DNA of 64,000 nt from JABSSA01 sp039960995 (GTDB lineage Bacteria; Pseudomonadota; Alphaproteobacteria; Rhodobacterales; Rhodobacteraceae), in contig JBDVKF010000093.1 of the NCBI GenBank assembly GCA_039960995.1, positions 1 to 64,000 of the forward strand. The letters run 5' to 3'. The notes beneath the pieces were generated by a model. That model had not been told where the DNA came from and did no database searches. It saw nothing but the letters and a program-made list of their open reading frames with translations. This document shows, piece by piece, positions 62,938 through 64,000 of the stretch. Position 1 is the stretch's first letter; each line of letters begins with the position of its first letter. The translations under genes and the position numbers were made by a program.

Positions 62938-63864
62938 CTATTGAGCATTATTCCCATCGGCGAAGTGTTTGTCCCCGCGCCGGTCACCAAAGAGTTGCCT
63001 TTGCTCAAGATGGGCGCGTTGCGCATTGTAAAATGCACGTAAAAAGGCAAGCTGATCAATCTGTGGGACGGCGTCTGCATAGCCAATCTTTTTGCGAATT
63101 TTGTCGACAATAGCGGTCAACGTTTCAGCGTTTTTTTGTTGCTGTTTTTGGACGCTTCCCTTTTCTTGTGCGCGCAAATAGCTTTCCAATGTCTGCAATT
63201 CAAAGCGTCCATAGTGATCAAGTTGATGCGACAGGAAACTGAAATCCGTCTGATCGCCTGTCGCGGGCTTTAGGGTATTGCGTGCGAGATCTGACAAAAG
63301 TATCGGTTGAGGCATATGTATTACGTGTGTGCCTGCAAGCATATCACCCAACCGCATCCGATGCGGGTTTGTCAGGGGAATAGCAAAGGCCATCAAGACC
63401 CAAAAAAAGCTCAGCCAACCGGCCAATCCCGCGTCGCTGCTCAGCGTCAGAATAAGAGTGCCCGGTAAGAAAATCTCGGCCTCTTTCATAATATTTCTAA
63501 GTACCAGCGCATGAGTGGTTAATGGTCCACCCATATGCGAAACGACGTTTATTTTCATGAAACGTTTGCCTATCGTCTGTCCGTTCCACGCCAGTTCAGA
63601 AAGGACATAGTAGGGTATGCGGATGACGAAAAAGAGTAATGCCCCAACACCCAAAATCGTCGTGCCATCCACAATGTCTGTTACTCCTAGAAAGATTAGG
63701 GTCGCCGCGACAAAGCAAACGGTGATTAGAACGTCGATGATTTGTGCCGCAAATCGGACACCAACTCCTGCAATCGGAAGCGTTAAAGGCACGCCTTCTG
63801 GTGGGATAACCAGTGCTGCATCGGCCCGACGTGCTCGTCTGCGACTTTTGGCGTCACTGGTCAT
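62938..63864 (-). CDS. RDD-family membrane protein
   Basis: The product is 308 residues. An RDD domain spans about 25-190: GVGVRFAAQIIDVLITV with the conserved Arg and Asp, the later NGQTIGKRFMKINVV and MRLGDMLAGTHVI. A polar C-terminal part (about 200-308) with a coiled-coil-like QKQQQKNAET segment follows. RDD proteins are often transporter or channel-like; some are Na+/H+ antiporters. It overlaps the SpoIIM-like gene by four bases, a pairing seen with MoxR/vWA membrane clusters. Confidence 0.8.
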   Translation of the reverse strand: MTSDAKSRRRARRADAALVIPPEGVPLTLPIAGVGVRFAAQIIDVLITVCFVAATLIFLGVTDIVDGTTILGVGALLFFVIRIPYYVLSELAWNGQTIGKRFMKINVVSHMGGPLTTHALVLRNIMKEAEIFLPGTLILTLSSDAGLAGWLSFFWVLMAFAIPLTNPHRMRLGDMLAGTHVIHMPQPILLSDLARNTLKPATGDQTDFSFLSHQLDHYGRFELQTLESYLRAQEKGSVQKQQQKNAETLTAIVDKIRKKIGYADAVPQIDQLAFLRAFYNAQRAHLEQRQLFGDRRGDKHFADGNNAQ

Positions 63865-64000
63865 TTACGACGCCTCCCCGACGCAAACCATGTCAGCCAC
63901 AAAAGCCCAATACCCCACCCGATCACATACCGGGCAGTTCTGTCTTGGATCAGTTGCCGACCGAACCCTTCCAGCAAAGCCGCCACGAAGAGCATAAGAC
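63861..64000 (-). CDS. SpoIIM (DUF95)-like membrane protein, C-terminus only
   Basis: The minus-strand frame entering from the right edge ends at 63861. The 45 visible residues contain LFVAALLEGFGRQLIQD, then YVIGWGIGLLWLTWF and a basic end. This matches the tail of stage II sporulation protein M-like proteins found in non-sporulating bacteria next to RDD and MoxR genes. The start lies outside the window. Confidence 0.65.
   Translation of the reverse strand, partial: LMLFVAALLEGFGRQLIQDRTARYVIGWGIGLLWLTWFASGRRRK

Overview
The window looks like chromosomal DNA of a marine alphaproteobacterium of the Roseobacter group (Rhodobacteraceae in the broad sense). This rests on gene content, not a database search: small roseobacter-type families (DUF6525, DUF1826, DUF547), an frc-type sugar transporter, betC, a Hint/RTX protein, an OvoA homologue and densely overlapping operons at moderate GC. 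I saw no rRNA, tRNA, CRISPR array, insertion sequence or replication origin.

Layout. 1-2.3 kb: the tail of a possible TolC-like gene, a DadA-like flavoprotein and what look like decaying gene fragments. 2.4-6.6 kb: a membrane/polyamine cluster (two zinc-ribbon DUF4178 proteins, a 51-residue membrane peptide, DUF350, a membrane-fused aminopropyltransferase) facing a convergent speD. 6.6-12.8 kb: a LuxR-like remnant, a DUF547 lipoprotein, an extra EF-G paralogue, a GST and an ACT-domain protein. 13.1-18.0 kb (minus strand): NAD salvage genes nadM-Nudix and nadV, then a 704-residue protein I cannot assign; nadM and nadV each have a leader hairpin with the same loop. 18.2-25.5 kb: a LacI regulator with a perfect palindromic operator, a complete carbohydrate ABC transporter with unusual permeases, and a GH63-like hydrolase, probably for uptake and cleavage of a glycosidic compatible solute. 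25.6-30.1 kb: a saccharopine-dehydrogenase-like/DUF4166 protein, a DCC protein and ovoA (ovothiol synthesis). 30.6-33.6 kb: frcBCA-like sugar ABC transporter. 34-44.3 kb: ankyrin protein, secreted hydrolase, OpgG/D, MATE pump, SDR, class IV aminotransferase, and betC coupled to aconitase X.

44.4-59.5 kb is the most interesting stretch. A continuous minus-strand run of nine genes starts with a CobW-type zinc GTPase and DUF1826, continues through DUF6525 into a full SBP5-type ABC transporter, and ends in an EamA exporter. Gaps are 11 bases or less and most genes overlap. A Zur-like inverted repeat lies in front of cobW, beside a divergent Rrf2 regulator. A second SBP5-type ABC transporter follows, divergent from an MFS exporter with a histidine-rich tail. 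All four ATPases are short, like the Nik/Cnt metal-chelate transporters rather than Opp/Dpp. I read this as a candidate zinc-responsive metal-chelate uptake/export system; no metallophore synthase is visible in the window.

59.5-64 kb: a Hint/RTX secreted protein and a membrane-protein group (multi-TM protein, RDD protein, C-terminus of a SpoIIM-like protein) running off the window end.
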